Source: Maylandia zebra
Lineage: Eukaryota; Chordata; Actinopteri; Cichliformes; Cichlidae
Assembly (NCBI RefSeq): GCF_041146795.1
Contig: NC_135172.1
Span: 36,875,623 to 36,939,622, forward strand
DNA length: 64,000 nt
Direction: 5' to 3'
Below, piece after piece: positions 12,285 to 35,640 of the stretch. The notes beneath the pieces were generated by a model. The model ran no database searches, had not been told where the DNA came from, and saw only the letters and a program-made list of their open reading frames with translations. The position numbers and the translations under genes are program-made. Each line of letters starts with the position of its first letter. The stretch's first letter is position 1.

Positions 12285-14890
12285 TCCTCTCATATATACA
12301 CATACAGTCTCACATACAGCAATACAAGTTTACATACAGTGTAACTCTAAATAAAAGAGTTGAACGGCTACACTAAACACATAACACAGAAGAGCATTGG
12401 TCTTGACCCTTTATGTCCTAACAGGCTGTTGCATTCTGCATTCTTCGTCATCACATTTGTGCCATTTTAGTTAGTTTTTGGTTTGTTTTTTCAGTTCAGT
12501 CTTCTAAGTTCACCAAACTGATTTGCTTCTTGCAGACTTTCTGCAATTCTGATTTGCCAAATGTCATCTGCTCGAACGTGTGTTTAGTTTCCTCCCAAGG
12601 GCAATTAATATCCATGAATGTGCATTTTCAGTTTAGAGCCATATTGTGTTGAACACTTTCAGTGAATGAGCTGAGTTTGTTGTCACTGTGAACAAAGTGG
12701 TAGAAAACAATGGGAGAAATGCTAGGGATGAGTAACTAGGTTTTCTGTATTACATCAAAGAAGTGTAGGTATTCACTGTTTACAAAAATACACGAAGGTT
12801 TTTAAATAGATTTTTGTTAATGAACCACATTGAGAAACCTTCATAAATACTTCCTTGCTTTATCTCCAAGATATAAAATTTCATTTAGAACTTTCTTTGT
12901 AGCTAACCCCAGATATGTTGACCCAAACTAGCAGCTGAAGCATCCACCTGTTTCTTTCAGGTTTCTAAAGAAATTGCTTTTTAATCAGATATTCTTCTGT
13001 ATTTTGTCTGTGTAAGGAAGTAGCCTCAGCATAGTGTTCAGTTCCTTTTTGTACTGTGTAGAGTATTTGGTCACCGGTAGAAGAGTTTGGCTTAAATGTG
13101 TAGCGGATTGAGTGGCAATTAAATGCTGGGACTAAAGAGAAGCCAGGTCTTAACTGTTAAGACTGTGTTGTGGAAGCTGTCGGTCTTTGAACAGTTTTGG
13201 TTTTGCAACAGTTGCTGCTCTCCGGAACTTTTATTGTTGTATGTTCACTTAATTTATAGCAAAGACTTTGGCTTGTGTCTTCAGGGCCTCTAACGAAGGC
13301 CTCAAAAGTTATTAAAAAGAAGAAAAAAAAGGCACTTCAGTATTTCAGCCATGAGCGTGCTTAGTCAGCAGAAACTGACTTAAGCTTTGTCTTTAGTCAG
13401 CAGCCGGGGTGTGTGTGTTTTGTTTTAGTATTTTGTCTGTGTGTGTGTGTGTGGTTTACACTGGAGTAGGTGGTGTGAAATGTGCATGTTGTGCATAACT
13501 GAGTTTATGCATGGTGTAATTCCAGGAGAAGCAGAGGCAAACAGAAGGATTGTAAAGACGTTTTTTAAGACCAGTCTTTATTTCCACCGTGATGTTTAGA
13601 TCCCAGAGTTGGCATCACCCCATGCAGCTGCTGTATACTGTAAGTGCTCAAGGTTTGTTGCTTTAACCTTGGAGCTGGTCGCCGCTGTATCACTGGTGAT
13701 CCACTCGGTCTGAGATCTTGAGGGGAGCGGTGAGCACTCCTGAGCTTATGATTTTTAATGAGACTGAATAGTTGAGTTTTTAGGGAAAGAAGGTGATCGG
13801 TGATGGGTTTGAGGAACAGCATAGGGGGCTCTGGGAAGCCTCCTGAACAGATTGATGTGCACACAGAGGCCCCACTGAGGCTCTCTGGAATCTGCCGGGC
13901 TTTTACAATGGTTTGTATCTGCCCCGGTGCTGAAAGGACTCACCATCTTTACCTCCCCACCCACTTTAATAGCAGTTTTAACTTACTGTTGTGGGTTAGT
14001 TTTCTCAAATTTCGTTTGTCTTGAGCATTTACCAGGCTGCTGGCTACTGAATTGCCACCAAACAATGTTGACTGCCTGTGACGTCGAGCACGACCAGGGT
14101 GCCACTGAAGTCAGAGGGTTGAAGCTGTTTTTGTTCAGTGAAAAGTTTAGAGAATGGGCAGCAGCCCATTTAATCAGTTTGTTTGCGTTCTCTGCCTGTT
14201 TAGTCAGTGTTCGAAGCATAACATGAGTCTTTCTGTCAGACATGAATTGAAAGATTTCCCCTAACAACTCACCAAAATGTCTGACATATCAAAATGATTT
14301 TAATTATAGCTGTTATTGTTTATCTCTCCTGCAGGGTTTTGTTGACTGTCTGGAAGCCACTTTGATTAAAGACTCATTGGTTCAAAATCATTATTTAGAA
14401 GTGGTAATGATAGAAACGAGCTTAAAATGCGTACGAGAAATGAAGACATTACTTTTTAGTGAATTTGAGCAAACCCTAGCAGCTCCTCGGTGTACTGCAG
14501 TGACAACTACCTCTGATTTTATTTCGTTTTCACTTTGATTCAGTTACATCAATGAAAGGCTCTTATACCAGTCAACATATGCACTTATGCATAGTTTTGG
14601 TTTAATGAATGCGAGGCGTTTGCATGGTGGTTTAAACAAGTTTCTTCGTTGCCTGTGTATCTCACGTTGTCTTACTTTGAACTTTAATATTGCACATTTG
14701 TTCTTCTTCTCTGATTTATTCAGCAGTGTCCTTTAACCTTTTTTTCTTTTTAAACTGCCCAACTAATTTCCCCCTCCCCTTCCTTGTACTGCACTGTTTT
14801 ACCACTGTGCTGCACCTAAAGTTGCTGTAACAGTCACATTGTTGAAGGGACCAAAAAAGATTTGCGTTAATAAATTTCACAAGCATCATT
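12285..14890 (+). other. marf1: marf1 3' UTR
   Basis: This follows the TGA at 12282-12284. It is AT-rich, has no coding frames of note, and carries an early AATAAA at 12349-12354 and a late one at 14869-14874. The late signal sits in a typical UTR-end context, so the long form would have a UTR of about 2.6 kb. The extent is inferred from the signals only. Confidence 0.6.
14869..14874 (+). terminator. Distal marf1 poly(A) signal AATAAA
   Basis: Canonical hexamer about 2.6 kb after the marf1 stop and about 75 bp from the opposing bmerb1 signal. A proximal alternative lies at 12349-12354. Confidence 0.6.
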
Positions 14891-14924
14891 TCTGCCTCTT
14901 CTCATTATTCAAACATACACACAG

Positions 14925-16816
14925 TGAGTTCCTGAAAGATGCTCTTTATTTAAACATATATGTACAGGTAGTTTCAGCTTATTTTCTGCATATTTGTTCA
15001 ATACTTTGACATTAGGACCTTCATAAATCCACTACAACTACAGAATGCTAAGTTATCAGAACAAAGGTAAAGTGACAGAGAGCAACACTTTGCTTGACAT
15101 GAGTCACACTAAAGTCCTAAATACACTCAAACACACACCATCTATTGGAGGCATTTACAGCAGAGTTGCATTCATTTCCTGGAGTTTATCATTTTAAAAA
15201 CGCAAGACTTAAGTTCAAAGGATGCATGTTGTTTCTCTGCAATATCCAGAATGATGATGAATGATGTCTCACTACCACAGTGAACACTTCCTGGCAGCTG
15301 ATGATGCAGATCTTAATATGGCCTCTGATGTGCTGATTTGGGGAGGAGGGTAAATGTGATGATGGAAGATCAAGTGTTGGCATATACAGGCATTAAAGTC
15401 ATCATGAAAGGGGTTCCTGAAAACTATAAAGGTGAGTCATTAGGCTGGATGCTAGTTGGCACTCTCTATAAATTGTGTTGGAAAAAGTTTAGATGCATTT
15501 TTGTTCCAGTTTTATTCTACTACAATCTATAACATTTGATTTAGAGGACTCCCCAGAACACCTCAAGATGTAAATGGATTTTTTTTTTATCTCAAAATGA
15601 ATTGTAAACTTTTCTCCCATCATATTTTCATTTAAATGTTGTTCTGATATACAAGAGTTTTCTTTTGATGATTCTCTGTGATCTCACTCCAGATTGGATA
15701 GAGAAAACTGTCCTTTTGAAGACTTCTAGAAACATAATTGGACCTCTCCTATAGGACGCACATTGCTAACTAGCACTGAGCCCAATATAAGCTCATTTTT
15801 AATCTGGTTTCCACTGATGCCGTGCTGCATAGAGCCTTTGCGAACCAGCTGACATTTCCACAGGTTTGAGAATGAACCGGATGCTATATAGCAAAGGTTG
15901 GAGTAATTTCAGTGGGGTGGGGGGTACTGTGGACAGAATCTGCAGGTGAATAATCTCTATATTTCTTGTATCTCCACCCTGATGTTAGTGGTTTCAACTT
16001 CCGGCTTGGCAACAGTATTGTATCAGATTTTTGGCACTGACTTCAGTCTCTGTCATACAGAACCAGTTCAACACGGGCACTGGCAGCACGTCAGTGGAAA
16101 AGAGGCAACTTAGTTTGTTCAGCATTAAGTCTTTGTTTAACTTGTAAATGCCTTAAGAATTAAACTGCTGTTTGATAATATTGCTCAGCACTTGTAGAAA
16201 AAATCATCCACTGGCTCCCTCTCCTCATTAGCATATATAAATCAGTTTGCATAAGTCCCTTGGCAGGGAGCCATATTGTTTTTCAGAGCCACTTGTGTTT
16301 GTCCCACCTGGGGAAAATGATAAAAATGTAGCAACTGAGAGATTCACTGGTTGGATTTTAAGCACTAAATGAATGAATACCCGTCGTCAGACATCAGCTT
16401 TTCTCTTCCTGTCAGAGAACCCCAGCATTCAGTTCACTTTATGGACATTGTGCTTGTAGCTCTGCAGATGAGATCCATCCTCATTGAACCTGTCATGATG
16501 GAATTAACCAATCTGAAAACTGACTGAATAAATAAATCAACACTTTCAACATAGTTTTTATTTACAGTTCTCTTCACAGCTTCCTTTCCCTTTATTTCAT
16601 GGTCTTGGTTAAAAGCTCCTTACTATAAAAGTTTCCCTTAAATACCGACCGGGGATCAGCTCCCAACCTCTTGCAAACTAAGCTACGAATCTGATACCTG
16701 AACAGTTTCGTGGTTGACTGTGACTCTCCGAGTAACAGGAAGTGATGTACGTCATGTCGTGTGATGTGAGTGCGGTGTCTGACACAGGGTCGGGGCCATA
16801 AGCAGGTTTGGGTCAG
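14925..16816 (-). other. bmerb1: bmerb1 3' UTR
   Basis: This region follows the bmerb1 TAA on the minus strand. Minus-strand AATAAA signals occur at 16557-16562 (proximal) and 14945-14950 (distal). The distal signal would give a UTR of about 1.9 kb that nearly abuts the marf1 3' end. No other gene was seen here. Confidence 0.5.
14945..14950 (-). terminator. Distal bmerb1 poly(A) signal AATAAA (minus strand)
   Basis: Reads TTTATT on the plus strand and faces the marf1 signal at 14869-14874. The choice between this and 16557-16562 is uncertain. Confidence 0.45.
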
Positions 16817-28163
<11,347 letters not shown>

Positions 28164-28400
28164 GTCGGTGGAGTGCACGCGCGCCGAAACCGAGAAACGA
28201 TGTCGTCCTTCTGCGTCTCGTCTCTGAGTCTGTGCGACCTTTCAGATAAGTCAAATTTCACCCGGTGACAAGGCTCCAGGGACCCGAGACGTTGAGCATC
28301 TTTATTCGAGGTTTCAAGTCCTTCGACGTGTGGATGGAGAGGATGTAGAGAGCATGCGCAGTGCGGCCAGGAATGTAAAGGCTGGGAGACACCCACTATC
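28164..28400 (-). promoter_or_regulatory. bmerb1 5' UTR and promoter region
   Basis: CpG-containing sequence directly upstream of the bmerb1 ATG at 28161-28163, ending before an A-rich run and AC repeat. It is GC-richer than its surroundings. The transcription start is not defined. Confidence 0.5.
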
Positions 28401-28434
28401 ACCGAGAACGCATTGAGAGAAGAGGGGAAAAAAA

Positions 28435-28453
28435 ACACACACACACACACACA
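28435..28453. repeat. (AC)n short microsatellite
   Basis: Short AC repeat preceded by a run of A, just upstream of the bmerb1 promoter region. Confidence 0.85.
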
Positions 28454-28635
28454 ACCTAATCTAAATATTTACCTATGTTTTATTTAGTAATTGAAATTTC
28501 ATATATACACAATCATATATACAAATTTCTTTATGTTTCCTCTTCCACTTATCCATCCATCCATTCACTTCAACTTATCCGTCTTTCGCAAATGCAGGCT
28601 TTCCGCTGAATAGAAGTGCGCGCGCATACACACTA

Positions 28636-28637
<2 letters not shown>

Positions 28638-28708
<71 letters not shown>

Positions 28709-28810
28709 CATACATACATATATATATACATATACATACATACATATATATACATACATACATATATATATACATATACATACATACATATATATATACA
28801 TACATATATA
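28638..28810. repeat. (AT)n followed by TACA/TATA compound microsatellite
   Basis: A perfect AT tract from 28638 to about 28704 followed by alternating TACA and TATA units to about 28810. The Tyr/Ile/Met-rich minus-strand frames over it are repeat artefacts. It lies about 0.5 kb upstream of bmerb1. Confidence 0.97.
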
Positions 28811-29573
28811 AACAACGCTGTCATTTTATTGAAATATTTTTATTATTTTGCTTTTTTAGCTATTTTGTTACTCGTTATGATGAACTTAGTGAACTGTTGT
28901 AATAAACCCGTTTCCCAACTTAAGGGATAAGTAAGGAAACGTTATCTGAAAACAATAGGCCTACTAATTTTCATAGTACACATTAATGTTTTTGATGATT
29001 GTATTCAGTGTATTGCAAGTTAGTAGTTTAATATTATATACTGTCTCTGGTGAGAGCGCTTCAACAGTTTGTCTCCTTAGGCTTTTCTTTGACTCACATG
29101 CATATAAAACTGACAAAGGTTAAGAAGCAGGTGTTTTCACACAGTTGGTCAGTTTGCTTTATGGAAAATCAGGCAAACATCTTTTTGAACAATCTGTTAC
29201 AAATTTAGAAACCACTTTAATGGAAAAAAGGAAGCTTCATTGTTTAAGTTTACTACCTTGTAAAACTGCGTACAAAGGCTATACAGTTCAATGAGTGGGA
29301 AGTGCTTTATATACAAGCTTTGATTCTCAAAATACCTGTAGTCCATCTAAATGGCAAGTAATCCATAGGAGGGATTTTCCTCTTGAACTCAAGCCAAAAC
29401 AAACAAAAGGCACCTTTTGTGAAAAAAAACTGTGAGGCTATTGACCATTGTTCTGTTGTAGGTACAAGAACAAGCTCATTAATGTCCATTTCATTTGTGT
29501 AGCTACAATGGTGTTCTCACTGTGCTCAGTAAAAAGAAAAAAATCCAACAATAAATGAATGACATTTTCTCGA
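28811..29573. other. Intergenic sequence between bmerb1 and mpv17l
   Basis: AT-rich sequence between the bmerb1 upstream repeats and the putative mpv17l poly(A) site. No gene was recognised. Confidence 0.5.
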
Positions 29574-31395
29574 TTTATTCAACAATAAATATTATTACTA
29601 TATTTCCAGCGGTTAGTGCAGAAGTAATTAGATGAGTTTTCACAGTCAACAGCAGCCATTTGTGCTCTGTGACAACAAAACCAGTAAAAACAGAAGGTTT
29701 TGACTTTGGAAAAATAGCATAGAAACAAAAGGAATATTCATTTCTTGGACATTTCAGCTCCAGGGTATCAGCACACATACAGTCAGGAAATCGGAAGTTA
29801 TTATTAAGAAACATACACTCCAATCTCTGATAAAAGATACAGTAGTGATTAAAATGTTTTTCTTTACCTCAGATCCAGCAGTGCTTCATATATTAATATG
29901 TTATTAACAGCACTAATTTCGTCTTGTGAGACAGATGAAATGTTATAGCCACACACACTCAGAATGAGTATGTAATCGCAAACTATATTTTAGGCTCAAA
30001 CGTACCAAAAAAGCTCTCCATAAATTCCAGTAGTACATGGAAACAGAAAGAAAAAGTTAATTATCTGTGTGAAACAGAAAAGAGAAGTATGCCATTAAAG
30101 TCTATATATAACATAACAAACTGCTGTATTCTAGCTGCACTCGATTTATAAAAGCCAGAGGCGTCTGATTTAACATTTTTTTATGCATGCAAGTTCTATA
30201 AAGTATCTATAAAGTAATATTTATACAGATGGTTGAGCCCATGCGATGGTATAATATTAACAAAGGTTACAAAAACAGGCAGGCAACATTTCTTCCTTTC
30301 AAGTAAATGGATGTTTGAGACAAGCTTTTCCAGTTTTTATTAGACCAACACGGCATAACCTTTAACTTTCTCAGTACTGCATATTAAATAGTGAAATGAC
30401 GATGACTGAAAATGTGCAAATCAAAACTGTGTTTTCAGATCTGCTTACATTTTTCTTGTGCTTGAATGGATTCATACTGTGCACTCAGTTCATTAGCGTT
30501 CTTATGTAAAAATGATCCACCTATAAATTGATAATACAAACATATAAAACAATATCACATATTGTTGGTACTAGAGGTGTCAGGATAGATGTTATTCATA
30601 ATAACAGTGATATTTAAAACTGAAATTATGATAATTTTGTAGTTGTTATTACTTTCATGTCTGTACAGCTATTCCTACAGACTTTCTTTTTGTTGATTTT
30701 TTTTATGGATTTTGTAATAATATCAGTGAATTATTTTGACCATGAAAATCATTTGAGGTAAAAATCGTACATTGTGACAATCCTAACTGGTACCTGGGTA
30801 TGTCTGTATTCGATACATCATATACTAAAATGTAAACTGGAAACATCTGGGATATTTCTTAGCGATCAGGCACTCTTTCAGCCAAAGATGAAAGGTTAAG
30901 CTGAGATTTAAATGTTTAAAATGTGACTCAAATCATCATTAATTAAAATTCTAAGCTAATAAATTAGCTGCCAGTGTCCACATGGTGGAAATCATTTGTA
31001 CACTATTCCGTTTTTCACTTTGATGCAAATCAAGCAAATCAAGTTAAAATTTTTTTTTTAAAAAGGACCTTACTTGTGGAACAAACACAAGATGGCATTA
31101 ATAAAAATGAACAAAAGAGCCGATGGTCATAGTCACTGTGGTATGGAAGGATAGATCTTAATGTTTTCCCACAGAGCTAATATACTGCATAAATAATAAA
31201 AATATTCCGCATATACATTCAAGATGCTGGAGTTTTTTTCAGCACTTTCACTCTTATCTCACCGAGTCTTTGACCTGTGACCTTGGCAGTGTTAGTGTAA
31301 CATCAGCTGAGTTAGACCGCAGTCCACTAGTCCAGCTGACGTTTTGTCACCTTCCATAAAAACGACTGACTCTGCTACTGTGTGGGTTTACATAG
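29574..31395 (-). other. mpv17l: mpv17l 3' UTR
   Basis: Follows the mpv17l TGA on the minus strand. A minus-strand AATAAA at 29574-29579 marks a plausible end, for a UTR of about 1.8 kb. The extent is inferred from this signal and the lack of other features. Confidence 0.45.
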
Positions 31396-34300
31396 TCATG
31401 CCCCTTTGCTGGGGGCATCCACCTTGTCTTTCTCTTTAGTGTATTCGGCATCATCGTCTTTATGAGGGAACATCCACGCCAGCGCAGCACCAGCTGTGCC
31501 ATCACCGGTCTGACGTGAGAAGCACAAGAAAGTGGCCCAGATGAAGGCACAGCAGCCAGTGAAGGTGGTCCGCACATACAGAGGCACCAAGGCAAAGTTC
31601 AGAAACTGAGAGAAATTGAGATAACAGCATATCGTCATCACTATTATGTCATAAATGTCTACTGATTGCTATTTAACACAGTGGTATGGATAGCAACTGG
31701 AGGGTAAAAGGTGTGGACAATGACCCAATGCAGTACGTAAGAAACACAGAAAAACACTTCCCCAGATACGTATTTAGACTTTTTTTTTTTTTTAGCCTTT
31801 ATTGGATAGAGAGGGTGTAGATAGACAGTAAAGCGGGGAGAGAGAGGGGAAGACATGTAGCTAAGGGCTAAGGGTTTGATTCAAACCCGGTCCTACTGCT
31901 CTCTGGTCATACGGCATATCGTCGCTTGCTCACCCACTGAGCCCACCGCTGTTTTTGAAGGTGAGATTGATTTTTGTGATACTACAGGATATTTTATTTC
32001 TGCTTTTACTTCATAGTTTCATAGTAATAAACTATCATTTTACAATCCTGTGTTTTGATTCATGTTTCTGCTAATGCAGTACAATGAACTGTAACTTTAT
32101 TGTGGTATTTGACTTAGGTTTCTTCTCTGGTTTTCATGGAGTTTTTTGGATGCCCATTTAGCTGGGTTTCTGTTTAAGTTTCAGTTTCTACTTTGAGTTT
32201 ATTACTTGTGCTAAGTGTCAGTGATTCCCCTCTCAGTTCTCTCCTTTGCCTCATCCTTTAATGCTAATGCATTTGTCCTCCAAGTTCCCTCGTCTCTGTC
32301 TTCGTGTTTAGTGTGAGCCTTCATTTCTCCACATTTACCATTTTGTCTTTTGGTTATTTCTTAAGCTTGGTTTTTCTTCATGTGTTACTTCCTACCTTGG
32401 CATTGTCCTTATTTTTTTGTTATGTCTAAACCTGAACCTCCATGTGCCACTTGCTCTGCTGATCTCACTGTATGGACTTTGATTTCTGATGGTATCTGTT
32501 TTTGGTCTTTGCTTGATGAAAATAGTTGAAATGTAGCAAAGCAGATCATTGAATCAGAGTCAGAATACTGTTTCCCAGAGAAAAATATGTGGTCACAGTT
32601 GCTCCAAGCGAGCTGCACGCGCACGCGCACACACACACACGCGTCACTGAACGAATGTATTAATTCCTGTTGTATAAATAAAGAAAGCAGACGGTGACAG
32701 AGCACAAGTCCGTGAGTGTCTCTTACGTGTAGGAGCGCTCTGTCACTTGTCATTGCGAGTAAAGACAAGTGCAGTGTTTGTGTTTTCTAACTCAAGTGTC
32801 TCAGCTGAAGAATTGCAGGCTGATTTTAAGAAATCCCCTCTCAATACCCTTCATCCCTGAACTTTATTGCACAATTACTCTACATAGCTTCACCCAATTA
32901 TATTAATGGACATAAGCTGATAATGATGATGCTGATATTTACCTGCATGAATGGCCAGAACATTAGCCCTGTCTGAGAAGAGAGATACAAACAAAGCACA
33001 AAATAAGAACTAGAAAACATAATCAGAAGAGCACCTAATAAACGGTTTGTACCAATAAAACTGCGGATGTTTGGGATTTGAGCACTCAACACATTGGACT
33101 CTTCTGCTTTGAAACAGATACTGTTAACTGTCACGACTTTAGAAAACAACAGCCTGTGTCTGTGACTCACCTTATAAGTATTCAGGAATTTTTCTCTCCA
33201 GTCTTCCAAGATGTCTTCTTTGCCCTCCAAGAAACTGACACCTGGAGGCACATGAGATTTGACTGATTTATAGGCAGTGCAGGAAGATCAATGCAGTTTG
33301 TACAGTATAAACATATTAAATAATCATGTCATGTTTTTTGAAGATCTTGATAAACATATAGCCACATTTGAAACAAAAATTAGTACAATAACCCAGTGTA
33401 CACTGTTTTCCACTATCATTATGGAGTTTATGAAGCGTATGTGTAAGTTCAATAAGGATCTGTAATCACTTATCTGCCTGCCTCCGTGAGTGTTCAGCTG
33501 CTTTTCTGTTTTCTACACGGCTACCGCTTCCCTGTACTGTCAATCTCAATACTGACGTCATTACTCTAGTCCAATCATTTTCTCACCCACCTTCTTTTTG
33601 CCAATCAGCCTCTGCTTTGCATGTTTTAAATCTCTGTTCCCACAGACCCCACCTCTACCCCATCTTGTTTAAACCCCTCAGCCAGAACTCTATTAAAGCT
33701 TCTGTATTCATTTTCACCACCAGCAGCGTTTAGACTCCGGGGCATGCTGTCCTAAATCATATCTCCGCTGGGATTTCATTCTGGCATGATGGGTCATCTG
33801 AGTCTAATCCCCAAATACATTAATTTCTGTATCTCAATTTTTAAGGATTCAACTGTTTCCACATTTGAAGTGAGTCAAATAGGTCCATGTTAGGTCGTTT
33901 AAGTGTTTAACTAAACGTGCTGGTCTGGCTTTAAAAAATCCATCCATCTCCATTTCTGAATAAATTCTTTAATCTGTCTCGCATGTATTGGTTATTATTC
34001 CCTAACAAAAAAGGGAAAATATTAATTTTACTATACTATCTTGATTCTAGTTCATTTTTAATTTAACTTTCAATAGTTTATGTCCAAAAGCGATTATTGC
34101 ACTTTCAACATTTAAGGTTATAGTTATAAAATCTGTAGTTTTTTTTGAGCAGAAGCAATTTTAGAGAAGAAGTTACAAAAGAAAGGTTTTGTGACAGACT
34201 GCAATAACAAGTTCTGATAAATTTATACCAGCAATATTGCTGTATATTGTTATGATTGTATCTGAGTGGATTGGAGCCTTACTGACACTTCTGGACCTCA

Positions 34301-35640
34301 TGAAAGCACAAGCTACACAATAACTTATTGTGAAAATACTGCCCGAGTCCACAACAACTTTTGCTCAGCAGTAATGAATACTGTAAAACAACTGAGCTGC
34401 TCTGCTCTGCTGAATAAAACCATTTCTACAGTACCCCCCAAAAAATCTTTTCCCCCTGCATTATGTCTCGACATCAGCACATACTGGGGAACATAAATAC
34501 TAAAATCAGGGGGGTTTTTTGGTTTGTAATGAGCCATTCTAGGGGAGTGACTACATACAAGAACTCAAATGGTCTGCATGTTAAAGAAAATTCTAATCAG
34601 TTTCCTGTTATTTTTAGTCATTTGATGAACAAAAATGTATTTTGCAAGGAAAATTACAACCCGCTTATAATCTTATTTGTACATTCTGGAGGATTTCTTT
34701 TGAGCTCTGGATGAATAATAAAAATCTAATTAAATCTAGCAAAAAAGTATGCAATTCTGATTTCATTTTTCACATTTGTATTATTTTCAGTATTTGTTTT
34801 CCATTTAATCTGACTTGGCTCTCCTTTTCTGCTTGCTTTCTAAGTCTTTGTTCATCCGATTATTTTAATTAAATGTTATTTAAGTCTTTGACTCGACTCT
34901 CAAAGCTGTAATCATAAGCTTTGACAGCAGATATGTCAAATGTTTAAATAAGCATGTGTTCTTTGATTTTTTCCTCTGTGGATTTATTATTAAAAACTTG
35001 CTAGGATTGAGGTCCCTTTGTGATCCGGGTTCTGATAGGGAGGAATTTTATCACTTCCCATCTAAAGTAAACCACTGTAATGAAGCAATTTCTGCTGGCA
35101 GTATCAGTCGTAGTCCGCCCAGTTAGTGGTAATAATCCACTCCTTCATGTCTTTCACTTGACCTCTGCTCGTCTGTGTCACGAGACAAGGAACGAGTGGT
35201 GATATTACGCCACATGAAAGGAGCACAGAGAGGGCATGGGTCTGATTACAAATGGACAGAGAGGCGATCAGCTGTGAGATTAACCATTAACCGCCGTCAG
35301 AAATCCTCCAGCCTGTGCCTCCCACAGCCCACCGACCTGTGTAGAAGACACTGGTGGCGAGGGGCGCAGCCGTCGTCTGGTCCAGGAACAGCTTCCTCAT
35401 CACCATCCCGATAGAGTTCCCGGGAAATCTCCTCTCCAGGAAACGCATCCAGAAGAAATTGAAGTTGCCATGGAAACTAAACGCGACCACCGCGACGTTC
35501 CGTGTTTGTCTCCACTCGATGGTCTCCCTCCCGGAGAACCACTGGTGGACGAAGTCCCCCCCGGCGAACAGGCAGCCGTACAGTGTCACGTTGGTAACCC
35601 ACGGAAAGCGACGGGCATGTCTTAAAAACAGCTTTAGCAT
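31396..35640 (-). CDS. mpv17l: MPV17-like protein (Mpv17/PMP22 family)
   Basis: A small multi-pass membrane protein of peroxisomes and mitochondria associated with reactive-oxygen handling in mammals. Coding exons in transcript order: 35640-35337, 33241-33171, 32972-32943, 31605-31396. Total 615 nt, 204 residues; human has 196. Family marks are the N-terminal P-W-x-TNVxLYG segment, RQTRNVAV, FHGNFNFFWMRFLER, the central WPFMQ at about 131-135 running into FLNFALVPLYVR, and the C-terminal WATFLCFSRQTGDG. These match the four-helix Mpv17/PMP22 layout. The third exon is only 30 nt but keeps frame and carries the family motif. The charged tail (KDDDAEYTKEKDK) extends past the family core. It is in the same orientation as bmerb1 and ntan1. 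Confidence 0.95.
31606..32942 (-). other. mpv17l intron 3
   Basis: About 1.3 kb holding a SINE at 31780-31951 and a short CA/CG-alternating tract near 32618-32642. No genes were seen. Confidence 0.5.
31780..31951 (-). repeat. tRNA-derived SINE in an mpv17l intron
   Basis: On the minus strand it has an A-box-like GGGCTCAGTGGGTGAGC, a B-box-like GGGTTTGAATC and an A-rich tail (a T run at 31780-31793 on the plus strand). It is a different family from the 17.9-kb copies and is fairly diverged. Confidence 0.65.
33242..35336 (-). other. mpv17l intron 1
   Basis: About 2.1 kb of AT-rich intron. No repeat family or gene was recognised. Confidence 0.5.

Noticed and set aside
28565-28824. Tyr/Ile/Met-rich minus-strand open frames
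   Set aside because: They are products of the AT and TACA repeats.
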